Counted from the first letter of the stretch, positions 34,178 through 44,537 are shown. The stretch: DNA of 64,000 nt from Mesorhizobium amorphae (GCF_014843845.1 NZ_JHQS01000062.1:62001-126000); one strand, 5' to 3'. Made by a program: numbers and translations. Notes: a model not told the origin generated them from the letters alone.

Positions 34178-35569
34178 CTATGCGCCCCCGCCTCTTAGCT
34201 TCTGAGCCACTTCAGAGGATTTGCCGACTAAGTCCGAAATTTCGGCTTTTGAAAATCCCAAAACCGTCAACAGTTGGAGTTGAAAAATTGCCTCCATCTT
34301 AATATAAATTGGCCATATTGCTTTTCCCGTCGCCGCTCTTGTCTTCAATCTTTCATCAAAGTGGGTAAGGTAGTTTCGTGTATCAATCTTTCTTACAAAG
34401 CTTTCTCTATCTCTGCTTCCACCAAGAATTTCCTTGAAAGGAGCAATAATGTTCTTTAATCTTTTTGATAGGCTAATTTCGTTGCCATAAGCGAGCCTGC
34501 TCTCGAGCCATTCCTTCTTGTCATCGGGGCACGCTGATAATAGTCCTTCTTTTATGGTAGAAAATTCTGCGTCATCCATCGTCTTCTCGTCGCAAGTTCT
34601 CCGGCTATATGTCTCAAGACCCTGAGCCAATGCTAAGAACTTGCTATCTAAATACTTATGGCCTACCAATTTTGCTGCAAAGTATAATCCCATAGAGGGT
34701 GCTATAATATCATAAGCAGAAAACCAATTGCGAATGAACCTTTCTGCCTCATGCCTAATGTCAGCATATCGAAATAGCATTCTGTGACTCGAAATCGCGG
34801 GAATCTCTGCAGAAAACGGCAAACTTGAGTAGTAAATCGATATTTCTACTGGCCTTGTTTCTTCACCAACAATCCCTATATTTACATTTTTTAACATAGT
34901 CGTTACTTCATTTATAGATACGGTTTGATCTATTGCAAAACACAGCATATTTGCTATCTTATGTGCCACACTTGTAAAATACGAAAACCGTTTTTCCTCT
35001 TTTGAGTTTATTCTAAAGTAGGCTTTTTGAGTCACCTTCGCCTCGGAAATTTTTGAAGGCGCCGGGAGTGTGTATGCAAACAAGACAGAAATGCCTGTTC
35101 CATCACCTAGATGATATACTAACTTCTCTGGCGGATTGTACGAAATCGATGCAGATCTAAACTCATTAAAGTACTCTATTTCTATTCCACTTATCTCCAA
35201 CCATTCGTCCAAACCCTCGACGGAAAACGTCATCTCAGTAAATAGAACGTCCTCCCCTTCGTCGTACGAAACTCCAAAGAAGGCCTTGTTTACTACAATT
35301 TTTGATTTTGATATCCCTACAAAAGCATAATTCTTGTACTTATAGAAACAATCATCCAACGTCACTAGACCATGCTTTTCGACATTCCCAATTATACGCT
35401 TCAGCTCGTAATCTTTTTTCTCGATCGAAGGATGTTCCTTGAACAATCCGACAACATCGAGCTTGATATCTCCGCCATCTGCGATGGATAGAGTTCCGGG
35501 TAATTTGTGATCAGCCTTGTCCGGAAGCCAGAAATAACCTGACAGTTCGATTTTCTCGCGAACCCTCAT
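34178..35569 (-). CDS. apeA: ApeA-like anti-phage HEPN protein
   Basis: A 463-residue protein resembling ApeA, a single-gene abortive-infection defence. N-terminal part (about 1-260) has the ApeA_NTD pattern (LSGYFWLPD ... LPGTLSIADGGDIKLDVVG). The C-terminal part is a HEPN domain with R398-N-Y-L-T-H403, the catalytic Rx4H motif. ATG 35569 has GGGAGG five to six bases upstream; the upstream ATG lacks one. The gene is strikingly AT-rich with AT-ending codons, unlike its neighbours, showing recent transfer. A small HEPN-like gene follows. Confidence 0.8.
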   Translation of the reverse strand: MRVREKIELSGYFWLPDKADHKLPGTLSIADGGDIKLDVVGLFKEHPSIEKKDYELKRIIGNVEKHGLVTLDDCFYKYKNYAFVGISKSKIVVNKAFFGVSYDEGEDVLFTEMTFSVEGLDEWLEISGIEIEYFNEFRSASISYNPPEKLVYHLGDGTGISVLFAYTLPAPSKISEAKVTQKAYFRINSKEEKRFSYFTSVAHKIANMLCFAIDQTVSINEVTTMLKNVNIGIVGEETRPVEISIYYSSLPFSAEIPAISSHRMLFRYADIRHEAERFIRNWFSAYDIIAPSMGLYFAAKLVGHKYLDSKFLALAQGLETYSRRTCDEKTMDDAEFSTIKEGLLSACPDDKKEWLESRLAYGNEISLSKRLKNIIAPFKEILGGSRDRESFVRKIDTRNYLTHFDERLKTRAATGKAIWPIYIKMEAIFQLQLLTVLGFSKAEISDLVGKSSEVAQKLRGGGA

Positions 35570-35946
35570 ACGAGCCTCCCGCAACGCCCACCTAAGAGAA
35601 TGCAAGTGTGTCTTAGACTATTCTGGCTGCGATCGCGATGCGCCCAAGGAGTATTCTTCGATCCGCTGCCTATGCGGCGCTACATCGGTGTCCCGGTCGG
35701 CCGTATTTGTGCCTCGGCATGTTGAAGCCGCGAACACTCGCACGGCCAAGCGAAACCCGCCAACGCCCATGCTGTTGATTTTCCTAAGAGGGCGTTAGAT
35801 TCAGAGACGATGCGCGGGGCCAATATGTTGGCGAAAGAGAGAACTGGCGCTGGGTGACCGCCGGTGGAGGCCTCCGACGGCGTGTCGACGATGCGCCGAA
35901 GATCGGTTGCATCGTCGTCTGATCGGGCGATAAATTGCAGCCAAGC
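35570..35946. other. Intergenic region, nothing recognised
   Basis: About 375 bases between the apeA start and the aldehyde dehydrogenase stop. It should hold the apeA promoter. GC content rises from left to right, so the right border of the transferred DNA probably lies here. No direct repeats, tRNA or integrase were found. Confidence 0.4.
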
Positions 35947-37380
<1,434 letters not shown>

Positions 37381-37518
37381 GGTTTCCTCCTCGCACGGAT
37401 CTCGATTTTGATGGGGGGATCGTCGTATTTTTCCAGAGATAACGATGCGCGATCGGCACTGTCAAACGCAAGCACCAAGTGATTGAGCCAGGCCTGTTCG
37501 GCTCGGAGCCAAACAAAA

Positions 37519-37980
37519 CTACGCGAGCGCCTTGCTCATATAGACGGTTATCCCGTTCATGAATTCCTCTTCCCGATCCACCGTATAGCCGTGCTTGCGA
37601 TAGAGCAGCACATTGGCTTCGAACGCGCCATTGGTCAGCAGGCGAAGCTTTGGGCAACCGGCTTCGACGGCCCTGCGCTCGGCGCCGTCGAGCAGCAGCC
37701 GGCCGATGCCCCTGCCCTGCGCCTTGGGCGCGACGGCGACATTCTCGATCCAGATGTGATCGTCATGCCGCATGGTTTCGATCAAGCCGACGATCTCGCC
37801 GTTCTCGACGGCGAGATCGAACTGATGCTCGCGGACGGCCTTGTCGTAGTCGGCGCGCATCGGCAAGGGCTCGCGACCGATCACCGGCACCCATCTGGCG
37901 TAGGCGGCGCGCACGATGTCCCTGATGGTGGCGGCATCCGCCGGCTCGGCCGACCGAAATTGGATGGAAAGATCAGTCAT
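37519..37980 (-). CDS. GNAT family N-acetyltransferase
   Basis: A 153-residue single-domain acetyltransferase. IENVAVAPKAQGRGIGRLLLD has the motif A loop Q-x-x-G-I-G for acetyl-CoA, followed by CPKLRLLTNGAFEANVLLYRKHGYTV (motif B). Acceptor unknown. GGAG lies seven bases before ATG 37980. A terminator-like hairpin sits 17-50 bases upstream of the start (37998-38028), and a possible short leader peptide lies before it. Confidence 0.88.
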   Translation of the reverse strand: MTDLSIQFRSAEPADAATIRDIVRAAYARWVPVIGREPLPMRADYDKAVREHQFDLAVENGEIVGLIETMRHDDHIWIENVAVAPKAQGRGIGRLLLDGAERRAVEAGCPKLRLLTNGAFEANVLLYRKHGYTVDREEEFMNGITVYMSKALA

Positions 37981-37997
37981 TCAAGTGCTCCAAATGC

Positions 37998-38028
37998 AAA
38001 AAACCCGCCGATCCGTTTGGATGGCGGG
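37998..38028 (-). terminator. Terminator-like hairpin upstream of the GNAT gene
   Basis: On the minus strand, CCCGCC-ATCC-AAAC-GGAT-C-GGCGGG is followed by six T residues. The last T is 17 bases before the GNAT ATG, so the hairpin would stop transcription before the gene unless overcome. This is like guaB (7144-7173). It could also end a small RNA. Confidence 0.6.
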
Positions 38029-38299
38029 GCTGGGGACGAACAGACCGGATTGTCGACTAGCCGGCCTTTATCTTCGCGCAATCAGCTTGCCGCTCGTGAG
38101 AACGGCGGCGTCGCTTTGAATTTGCGGGAAAGGCGAACATGGCGGCAAGCTGAAGCAGAAACGGCGAAGCGTCAAGCCGCCTGCCGGGGCGGATAGAGGC
38201 GGTTGCGCAACCCCATCATCCGCAGCCAATTCGACGGCCTCGCAATCGTTCTGAAAAATCGATCGTTGTGATGCGAATAATTCGTTGGAAAGATCGGTA
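38029..38299. other. Intergenic region with a possible 27-residue leader peptide
   Basis: Between the GNAT hairpin and the divergent permease gene. A minus-strand frame 38140-38057 encodes 27 residues with four consecutive Arg codons (KRRRRS), ending about 28 bases before the terminator-like hairpin. No good ribosome site is visible for it, so this is only a suggestion. Nothing else was recognised. Confidence 0.3.
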
Positions 38300-39394
38300 A
38301 TGGAATGGCATTCCACTGGCGAATTCGTCTGGAGAATTTCCTTGTCTTTCCTGTCGACCACCGCGAACGATCTTCCAAACGGACCCGGTATTGAAACGCG
38401 CACAGGCCCGGCCGCGCTCAATTGGGCCGGCGTGGTGCCTGGCATCGTCCTGGTGGCGATGATCACCAGCGTCGCCTACTCGGCCCGCAGCGTCTCAGGC
38501 TTCGCGCTGTTCAGCCCGATGATCCTGGCCGTGGTCGCCGGCATGATCTATTCCAACGTGCTCGGCACGCCGGCGCACGCCAAGGCCGGCATCGCATTTT
38601 CACAGCGCCGGCTGCTGCGCTTCGCCATCGTGCTGCTAGGCTTCCAGCTGACGCTCGGCCAGGTGGCGGCGATCGGCGCCGGCGGCGTCGGCATCGTGGC
38701 CGCCACGCTTGGCGCCACCTTCGTCTTCACCGTCACGCTCGGCCGGCTGCTCGGCGTCGACCGCAAGCTGGCGCAGCTGATCGCCGCCGGCACCTCGATC
38801 TGCGGCGCCTCGGCCATCGTCGCCACCAACATCGTGACCGACGCGCGCGACGAGGATGTCACCTACGCCGTTGCCGCCATCACGCTGTTCGGCACCATTG
38901 CCATGCTCGGCTTTCCACTGCTGGCGCCGGTGTTCGGCCTCGACCAGCACGCGTTCGGCCTGTGGGCGGGCGCCTCGATCCACGAGGTGGCGCAAGTGAT
39001 CGGCGCCGGCTTCCAGAACGGCATGCAGGCCGGCGAGACCGCAACCGTCGCCAAGCTGACCCGCGTCGCCATGCTGGCGCCGATGGTGCTCGCGCTCGGC
39101 CTGATGGCGCGCCGCGGCAGTGCCGATCCGTCGGCGGCCAAGGCGCCCATGCCGTGGTTCGTCGTGGCCTTCATCGCGGTTGTGGCGCTGAACAGTCTGG
39201 TCGCAATGCCCACCCAGATCCACTCGGCGATCGCTCTCGCCACCCAGATCATGCTGACCATGGGGCTCGCCGCCATGGGGCTTCAGGCCGATATCTCGCA
39301 GCTGCGCTCGCGCGGCCTGCGCCCGCTGATGCTGGCCTTCTCGGCATTTATGTTCATCGCAGCGTTTGGTTTGATGCTGGTGAAGCTCGCCTAG
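38300..39394 (+). CDS. YeiH/UPF0324 family putative sulfate exporter
   Basis: A 364-residue membrane protein with about ten helices. Family features visible are GIAFSQRRLLRFAIVLLGFQLT, AAGTSICGASAIVA and WAGASIHEVAQVIGAG, matching the UPF0324 (YeiH) family named as putative sulfate exporters, a function not firmly proven. ATG 38300 has GGAAAG eight bases upstream; a TTG lies five codons earlier. A palindromic repeat follows the stop codon and may terminate transcription. Confidence 0.85.
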   Translation: MEWHSTGEFVWRISLSFLSTTANDLPNGPGIETRTGPAALNWAGVVPGIVLVAMITSVAYSARSVSGFALFSPMILAVVAGMIYSNVLGTPAHAKAGIAFSQRRLLRFAIVLLGFQLTLGQVAAIGAGGVGIVAATLGATFVFTVTLGRLLGVDRKLAQLIAAGTSICGASAIVATNIVTDARDEDVTYAVAAITLFGTIAMLGFPLLAPVFGLDQHAFGLWAGASIHEVAQVIGAGFQNGMQAGETATVAKLTRVAMLAPMVLALGLMARRGSADPSAAKAPMPWFVVAFIAVVALNSLVAMPTQIHSAIALATQIMLTMGLAAMGLQADISQLRSRGLRPLMLAFSAFMFIAAFGLMLVKLA

Positions 39395-39410
39395 GGCTCC
39401 AAGGAGCGCT

Positions 39411-39582
39411 CTACGGCGCCCCCCTCTGTCCTGCCGGACATCTCCCCCACTTGGGGGGGAGATCAGCAGCTTCGCCGACGGCGCTTCATCCTTCAGCCTT
39501 GGAGGTAGGCGAAAGCCGCGATGACAGCCAATCTCCCCACCCGTGGGGGAGATGTCCGGCAGGACAGAGGGGGGCGCCGTAG
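39411..39582. repeat. Palindromic repeat element, intergenic full copy
   Basis: Near-perfect terminal inverted repeat: CTACGGCGCCCCCCTCTGTC at 39411 and its complement ending at 39582. Inner hairpins of the form CTCCCCC-x-GGGGGAG lie in each arm. The centre has TTCGCCGACGGCGC, shared with the copy in nasA (21597-21752). It separates the YeiH gene and the convergent msrC gene. Confidence 0.88.
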
Positions 39583-39612
39583 AACTCGACGACTGAGTTC
39601 TATGTCGAGGAA

Positions 39613-40110
39613 CTAATCCTCAAACGAACTCGCCGCGACATAGATCGCCGCGAGCTGTTCGATGCCGGCCTGATCTTCCTTGTCGAAGCGGCCGGGCGTC
39701 GGGCTGTCGAGGTCGAGCACGCCGAAGACGCCGTCATTGTCCCTGAGCAGCACGACCAGTTCCGACCGCGAGGCCGCGTCGCAGGCGATGTGGCCGGGAA
39801 AGTCGTGCACGTCCTTGACCAGCATCGACATGCCGAGATCGACAGCCGTGCCGCAGACACCCTTGCCGACGGCGATGCGCACGCAGGCCGGCTTGCCTTG
39901 GAAGGGGCCGAGCACCAGTTCCTCGTCCGATGCCAGGAAATAGAAGCCGGCCCAGTTGAGGTCGGGCACCATCTGGAAGATCAGGGCCGACGTGTTGGCG
40001 GCGTTGGCGATCGAGTCGCGCTCGCCCTCCAGCAGCGCCTTCAGCTGGGTGGCGAGATCGCGATAGAAGGCGATCTTGTCGGTGCCGTCGATAGTTTTGG
40101 CCGCAAACAT
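39613..40110 (-). CDS. msrC: Free methionine-(R)-sulfoxide reductase
   Basis: GAF-domain enzyme (165 residues) that reduces free L-Met-(R)-sulfoxide using active-site cysteines. Three Cys are spaced 10 and 24 residues apart (ACVRIAV, GVCGTAV, HIACDAAS), the same spacing as Cys84/94/118 of the E. coli enzyme (YebR). GGAG lies ten bases before ATG 40110. It is a single gene; plus-strand frames over it are shadows. Confidence 0.9.
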   Translation of the reverse strand: MFAAKTIDGTDKIAFYRDLATQLKALLEGERDSIANAANTSALIFQMVPDLNWAGFYFLASDEELVLGPFQGKPACVRIAVGKGVCGTAVDLGMSMLVKDVHDFPGHIACDAASRSELVVLLRDNDGVFGVLDLDSPTPGRFDKEDQAGIEQLAAIYVAASSFED

Positions 40111-40332
40111 CGTGTCGTGTCTCCGTTGCCAGTGTCCCGAAACGCCCGCTACAGTTTCTCTGCCACCAATGAAGCGGTGAGGAAATAGCCTGCAAATGAA
40201 TACCAGTCATGCCAAGAAGATCCGGATCGCAGCCGGCGTGGTGTGCAAACGAGACACCAGCGCCCTTCACGCCGTTGCGCCAGCCGCGCGTGTGCCTATG
40301 ATCGTGGCTGGCAGAGCAGTTTCGAGGCGATA

Positions 40333-41289
40333 ATGTCGTTTGCACTAAAGAAAAGAGTAGTCGAACTCCTGTCTGCGAACCCCGAGAAGCGATTCAAAGC
40401 CCGCGACATAGCGCTTTGGATCACCGAGAAATATCCTGAGGACGCAGCCGCCAAGATCGAGAGAAGTGTTTCCATCGAAACGCATGACCAACTGCTTTAC
40501 CAGATCGTGGCTGAAATAGGAGCGAACAGGCCTTCATGGCAGAAGCAGATTCCACAGTTGCGGACTACGGAAGGGGTGCGACCACGACTGTTCTACTGGT
40601 CGGAAAAGACTGAGGAACAGGAAGTCGAGGACGTGGAGAGTGGTCGCGATCGGTTCGTGAAATTTGCGGCGGCGGACGAAGTCGGTGTTGATGATCCCGC
40701 CACTGTCATCGAAAAGAAGATAGCGAGGAGGAGCGAACAAGATCTGTATCCAATGCTCGTCGAATTTTTGGGGTTCGAGCATAATGTGAAGGGTTATCGT
40801 ATCGATGAAAAGAAGTCGTCGAATGCTTATGGGGCTGGTGGAAACAAGTGGTTGTTTCCCGATGTCGTCGGAATGGAAAACCTAACCGATGGCCTTCATC
40901 GTGAAGTCGTCACGGCAGTTCGGGAAAGCAGGGACCGACAGATAAGACTGTGGTCCTTCGAGGTGAAGTTGCTCGTCAACCGATCCAATGCCCGGGAAAC
41001 CTATTTCCAAGCAGTCTCGAATTCGTCCTGGGCAAATTTCGGCTACCTTGTTGCCGCCAACATCGAAGGCTCAGAGACCCTCAAGGAACTTCGAATCCTT
41101 TACGCCATGCACGGCATCGAAATCATTCGACTGGATGAGGAAAATCCAACGGAGAGCGAAATCCTCGTTCCGGCCAGGGAAAGGCCGGATCTCGAGTGGG
41201 CAATGTGCAGCCGTCTGGCCGTCGAAAATAAGGACTTTCATCAATTCATGACTAAGGTCAGGCAGTTTTTTCAGACTGGGGATATGTGA
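40333..41289 (+). CDS. Winged-helix plus PD-(D/E)XK nuclease-like protein (COG2958/HrgA-like)
   Basis: A 318-residue protein. Residues about 1-60 look like a HARE/winged-helix domain (VVELLSANPEKRFKARDIA). The C-terminal part has a PD-(D/E)XK nuclease pattern: E144, P176-D177 in LFPDVVG, and E210-V-K212 in LWSFEVKLL, then a helix with QAVSNSSWANFGYLVA. Similar proteins (HrgA in Helicobacter) accompany restriction systems. No methylase is nearby, so it is an orphan. GAGG precedes ATG 40333; the frame to 40243 was not used. Confidence 0.65.
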   Translation: MSFALKKRVVELLSANPEKRFKARDIALWITEKYPEDAAAKIERSVSIETHDQLLYQIVAEIGANRPSWQKQIPQLRTTEGVRPRLFYWSEKTEEQEVEDVESGRDRFVKFAAADEVGVDDPATVIEKKIARRSEQDLYPMLVEFLGFEHNVKGYRIDEKKSSNAYGAGGNKWLFPDVVGMENLTDGLHREVVTAVRESRDRQIRLWSFEVKLLVNRSNARETYFQAVSNSSWANFGYLVAANIEGSETLKELRILYAMHGIEIIRLDEENPTESEILVPARERPDLEWAMCSRLAVENKDFHQFMTKVRQFFQTGDM

Positions 41290-41452
41290 CGACTCAAATC
41301 TTCTTGGAATCAGGATCGGTAGATTTCGGCGGCTGGGTTCTCGACCGATATCCCAACAATGATCTGTCGTCATTGGGCCGAATAACGTTGGTAATATGCG
41401 CTCTCCGCTAGAAACGCGGTCTTTGTAGCAGTTCGACCAAAATGTTGACTCC

Positions 41453-42430
41453 ATGAACACCGGCCCACGCACGCAATCCAAACCGACCGAGGCTCCCCTT
41501 ACCTTCGCTGTGCTGGTCTTCCCGGGTTTTCCGATGATGGCGTTCAGCTCGCTGATCGAGCCGTTGCGCGCGGCCAATGTGCTGGCCAAGAAGGAATGCT
41601 ACCGCTGGGTGATCGTCGGCGCCGGCAAGGGTCCGGTCGAAGCCTCGAACGGCGTCGTCATCCAGCCGGGCTTTTTTGCCGGCGATGCACCGAAGGTCGA
41701 CCGCATCGTCGTTTGCTCCGGCGGCGATGCCGACCATCTCGTCGCCGACGAGGCGTTGAGCTGGATCCGCAAGAGCCTCAGGGGCGGCGCCGATATTGGT
41801 GCTGTGGCGGATGCGGCGTTCTTCCTCGCCCGCGCGGGCCTGCTCGACGGCCATGCCTGCACCTTGCACTGGACCAGCCAGGCGGCCTTCACCGAAGCAT
41901 TCCCAGATATCGAGCTGAGACGCGATCTCTATGTCATCGACCGCAAGCGTTTTACGTCGGCCGGCGGCGTCGGCAGCCTTGACATGATGCTGGAGATCAT
42001 CACCCACGACTATGGCGCCGAGCTCGCCGCCGGCGTCGCCGAATGGTTCGTGCACAGCCCTTTGCGATCGAGTGTGGACCGCAAGCTGATGCCGCTCAGG
42101 CTTCGCACCGGCGTGCAGAACGAGCTGGTGCTGTCGGCCATCGCCATCATGGAGGACGCGGTGGAGGAGCGGCTCGGCATGGCGGAATTGGCGACAAGGC
42201 TCGGCGTTTCGCCCGACAAGCTCGAGCGCAATTTTCGATCCGAACTCAGCATCTCGCCCAATGGCTACTATCGCCGGCTCAGGCTGAAACGCGCCGCCGA
42301 CCTGCTCGCGCATTCGACGCTGATGGTGCGCGACGTGGCGCTCGCCTGCGGCTTTGCCTCGATGTCGAGCTTTGCGCGGGCGTTTCGCGAGGAGCATGGG
42401 CATGCGCCGAAGGGGATACGACGGCATTAG
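41453..42430 (+). CDS. GlxA family AraC-type transcriptional regulator
   Basis: A 325-residue regulator: N-terminal DJ-1/PfpI-like amidotransferase domain (about 15-185; FAVLVFPGFPMMAFSSLIEPL, DAAFFLARAGLLDG) and C-terminal AraC/XylS double helix-turn-helix (about 225-320; ELATRLGVSPDKLERNF, DVALACGFASMSSFARAF). Relatives such as GbdR and CdhR control betaine or carnitine breakdown. It is immediately upstream of the DddP-like gene in the same direction and probably controls that cluster. Confidence 0.9.
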   Translation: MNTGPRTQSKPTEAPLTFAVLVFPGFPMMAFSSLIEPLRAANVLAKKECYRWVIVGAGKGPVEASNGVVIQPGFFAGDAPKVDRIVVCSGGDADHLVADEALSWIRKSLRGGADIGAVADAAFFLARAGLLDGHACTLHWTSQAAFTEAFPDIELRRDLYVIDRKRFTSAGGVGSLDMMLEIITHDYGAELAAGVAEWFVHSPLRSSVDRKLMPLRLRTGVQNELVLSAIAIMEDAVEERLGMAELATRLGVSPDKLERNFRSELSISPNGYYRRLRLKRAADLLAHSTLMVRDVALACGFASMSSFARAFREEHGHAPKGIRRH

Positions 42431-42516
42431 AGTGCGGCATTCGGCACGACATTTGCGGGATTCCGCACAGCGTTTGCATGACGCATGGCCCATCTTCGCC
42501 GCTTCAGGAGGCACCC

Positions 42517-43815
42517 ATGAGCATCGTCATTTTCGACCCCGACAGCACCGAGGACGTGGACTTCAAGGATCGCATGCGCCACCCCGCGGCGGCCGATCCG
42601 GCCGGCGGCATGTGGCTGTCGGACACCGAGCCGTCCTTCATCGATGCGGATGCGTTGCGCAAGGGGCGGCTGGCCAAGCTGCGCGCCTGGATGCGCGAGG
42701 CCGGCTACGGCGGCGTCGTTCTGTTCGACCCCTACAACCAGCGCTATGCCACCGGCTCGCGCAACATGTTCGGCTATTTCCTGCGCAATTCGACCCGCTA
42801 TTTCTTCATCCCGACCGAAGGGCCGATCGTGCTGTTCGAATATCCGCAGAGCTACCATGTCTCCATGGTGCTCGACACGATCGACGAGGCGCGGCCGTCC
42901 AAGCTGGTCTGGTCTTCCGTCTCGGGCCGCGACGACGAGACCGCCGGCCCGTTCGCCGACGAGATCGCCGAGCTCCTGAAAAAACATGGCGGCGGCTCGA
43001 TGAAGCTCGGCCTCGACCGCTGCGGCCATCTGCAGGCGCTGGCGCTTGAAAAGCGCGGCTGCGAGGTCAGGGATTGCCAGGGCGAGATCCTGGCGGTGCG
43101 CGCGGTGAAGACGCCGGAGGAAGTGAAATGCCTGCAGGTGTCGATGGCCGGCGCCGAGGCTGCTGTGTCAGCCGTGCGCGAGGCAATAAAACCCGGCGTG
43201 TCCGAAAACGATTTGTTCGCCATCATGTATCACGAGGTGATCCGGCAGGGCGGCGAGTTCATCGAGACCCGCCTGCTCACCTCGGGCCAGCGTACCAATC
43301 CGTGGTTCAACGAGGCGAGCGGCCGCAAGATCAGGCCGGGCGAGCTCTTGGCGCTCGATACCGACACGATCGGCTGCTACGGCTATTATTCGGACTTTTC
43401 GCGCACCTTCCGCTGCGGGCCGGGCAGGCCGACCGACTATCAGAAATCGCTCTACCGCATGGCGCATGACCAGGTTCAGCACAACATCTCGATCGTCAAG
43501 CCCGGCATGGCTTTTCGCGAGATCGCCGAAAAGGCGTGGAAGATCCCCGACCGCTTCGTCGACCAGCGCTATACGTCGGTGATGCACGGTGTCGGCATGC
43601 ATGGCGAGACGCCGTTCATCGCGCATGCCATGGACTACGAGACCTATGGCCGCGATGGCATCATCGTGCCCGGCATGGTGGTCAGCGTCGAAAGCTATAT
43701 CGGCGAGAAAGGCGGCCGCGAGGGCGTCAAGCTGGAGGACGAGATCCTGATCACCGAGACCGGCACCGAGCTTCTGTCGCGCTTCCCCTATGAGGACGAA
43801 TTTCTTGACAAGTAG
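42517..43815 (+). CDS. M24-family metalloenzyme, DddP-like
   Basis: A 432-residue creatinase/aminopeptidase-fold protein. Sequence stretches GGEFIETRLLTSGQRTNPWF and GGVVLFDPYNQRYATGS are close to DddP, the M24-type DMSP lyase. Metal ligands expected for the fold are visible: LALDTDTIGCYGYYSDFSRT (Asp residues), MHGVGMHGETP (His), VVSVESYIG (Glu) and KLEDEILI (Glu). The substrate may be another betaine-like compound. A strong CAGGAGG site precedes ATG 42517; the long upstream extension lies in the regulator gene and was rejected. Confidence 0.8.
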   Translation: MSIVIFDPDSTEDVDFKDRMRHPAAADPAGGMWLSDTEPSFIDADALRKGRLAKLRAWMREAGYGGVVLFDPYNQRYATGSRNMFGYFLRNSTRYFFIPTEGPIVLFEYPQSYHVSMVLDTIDEARPSKLVWSSVSGRDDETAGPFADEIAELLKKHGGGSMKLGLDRCGHLQALALEKRGCEVRDCQGEILAVRAVKTPEEVKCLQVSMAGAEAAVSAVREAIKPGVSENDLFAIMYHEVIRQGGEFIETRLLTSGQRTNPWFNEASGRKIRPGELLALDTDTIGCYGYYSDFSRTFRCGPGRPTDYQKSLYRMAHDQVQHNISIVKPGMAFREIAEKAWKIPDRFVDQRYTSVMHGVGMHGETPFIAHAMDYETYGRDGIIVPGMVVSVESYIGEKGGREGVKLEDEILITETGTELLSRFPYEDEFLDK

Positions 43816-43842
43816 CCCCGACGCACCGACAGCCACATTCGC

Positions 43843-44520
43843 ATGAAAACGCCTATTTCCATCCGGCGCGGCACGGTGGCCGCAGTGTTCATCGATCTCC
43901 AGGAGGAGCATCGCCAGGACAAGCGCTATCTGGTCGAAGGCTTCGGCGACATCCTCGCCAACGTCCAGCGTCTGCAGGAAGCAGCGCGGCGCAATTTCGT
44001 GCCGCTCTATCACTGGGCCTATATCGTCGACCTCGCCAAGGCACGGCCGTTCCATCCGGTCGATGCCGATGGCAAATCGGCCTTCTCCGACAAGGACGAT
44101 CCGCTGACCGCGATCTGCCCGGAAGTGGCGCCGGCTTCCGGCGAGACGATGCTGGTCAAGACCGAGGCCAGCGCCTTCGGCAAGGGAAATTTCGCCGACC
44201 AGCTCAAGGCTGCCGGCATCGAATGGCTGGTGATCGCCGGCGTGTGGACCGAGGCCTGCATCGACGCCACCGTTCGGGATGCGGTGGCGCTCGGCTTTCG
44301 CGTGCTGCTGGTCAAGGACGCCTGCGGCAGCGCCAGTGCCGCGATGCACCAGACCGCCATCCTCAACCTCGCCAACCGGCTCTATGGCGGCGCCGTCGCC
44401 AACACCGTGGATGCCTGCCGGCTGCTGTCGGGCGACACGGTCAGCGTCTGGCAGGTCGAGGGTTCGGTGCCGCTGCGCTTCACCTATGAGAACGCGGCCG
44501 GGCTTTACGACGACCTCTGA
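43843..44520 (+). CDS. Isochorismatase-family cysteine hydrolase
   Basis: A 225-residue amidohydrolase of the nicotinamidase/N-carbamoylsarcosine amidase group. The catalytic triad is visible: Asp in VFIDLQEEHRQD, Lys in MLVKTEASAF and Cys in GVWTEACIDATVRDA (the residue before the conserved cis-peptide region). It follows the DddP-like gene by 27 bases and precedes the alpha/beta hydrolase by 17, so it belongs to the same operon. Confidence 0.87.
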   Translation: MKTPISIRRGTVAAVFIDLQEEHRQDKRYLVEGFGDILANVQRLQEAARRNFVPLYHWAYIVDLAKARPFHPVDADGKSAFSDKDDPLTAICPEVAPASGETMLVKTEASAFGKGNFADQLKAAGIEWLVIAGVWTEACIDATVRDAVALGFRVLLVKDACGSASAAMHQTAILNLANRLYGGAVANTVDACRLLSGDTVSVWQVEGSVPLRFTYENAAGLYDDL

Positions 44521-44537
44521 CGCGAGGATCGGATGCG

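Noticed and set aside
42043..42516. N-terminal extension of the DddP-like gene by 158 codons
   Set aside because: It overlaps the regulator's AraC domain in another frame, while ATG 42517 has a strong ribosome site and begins the family sequence.
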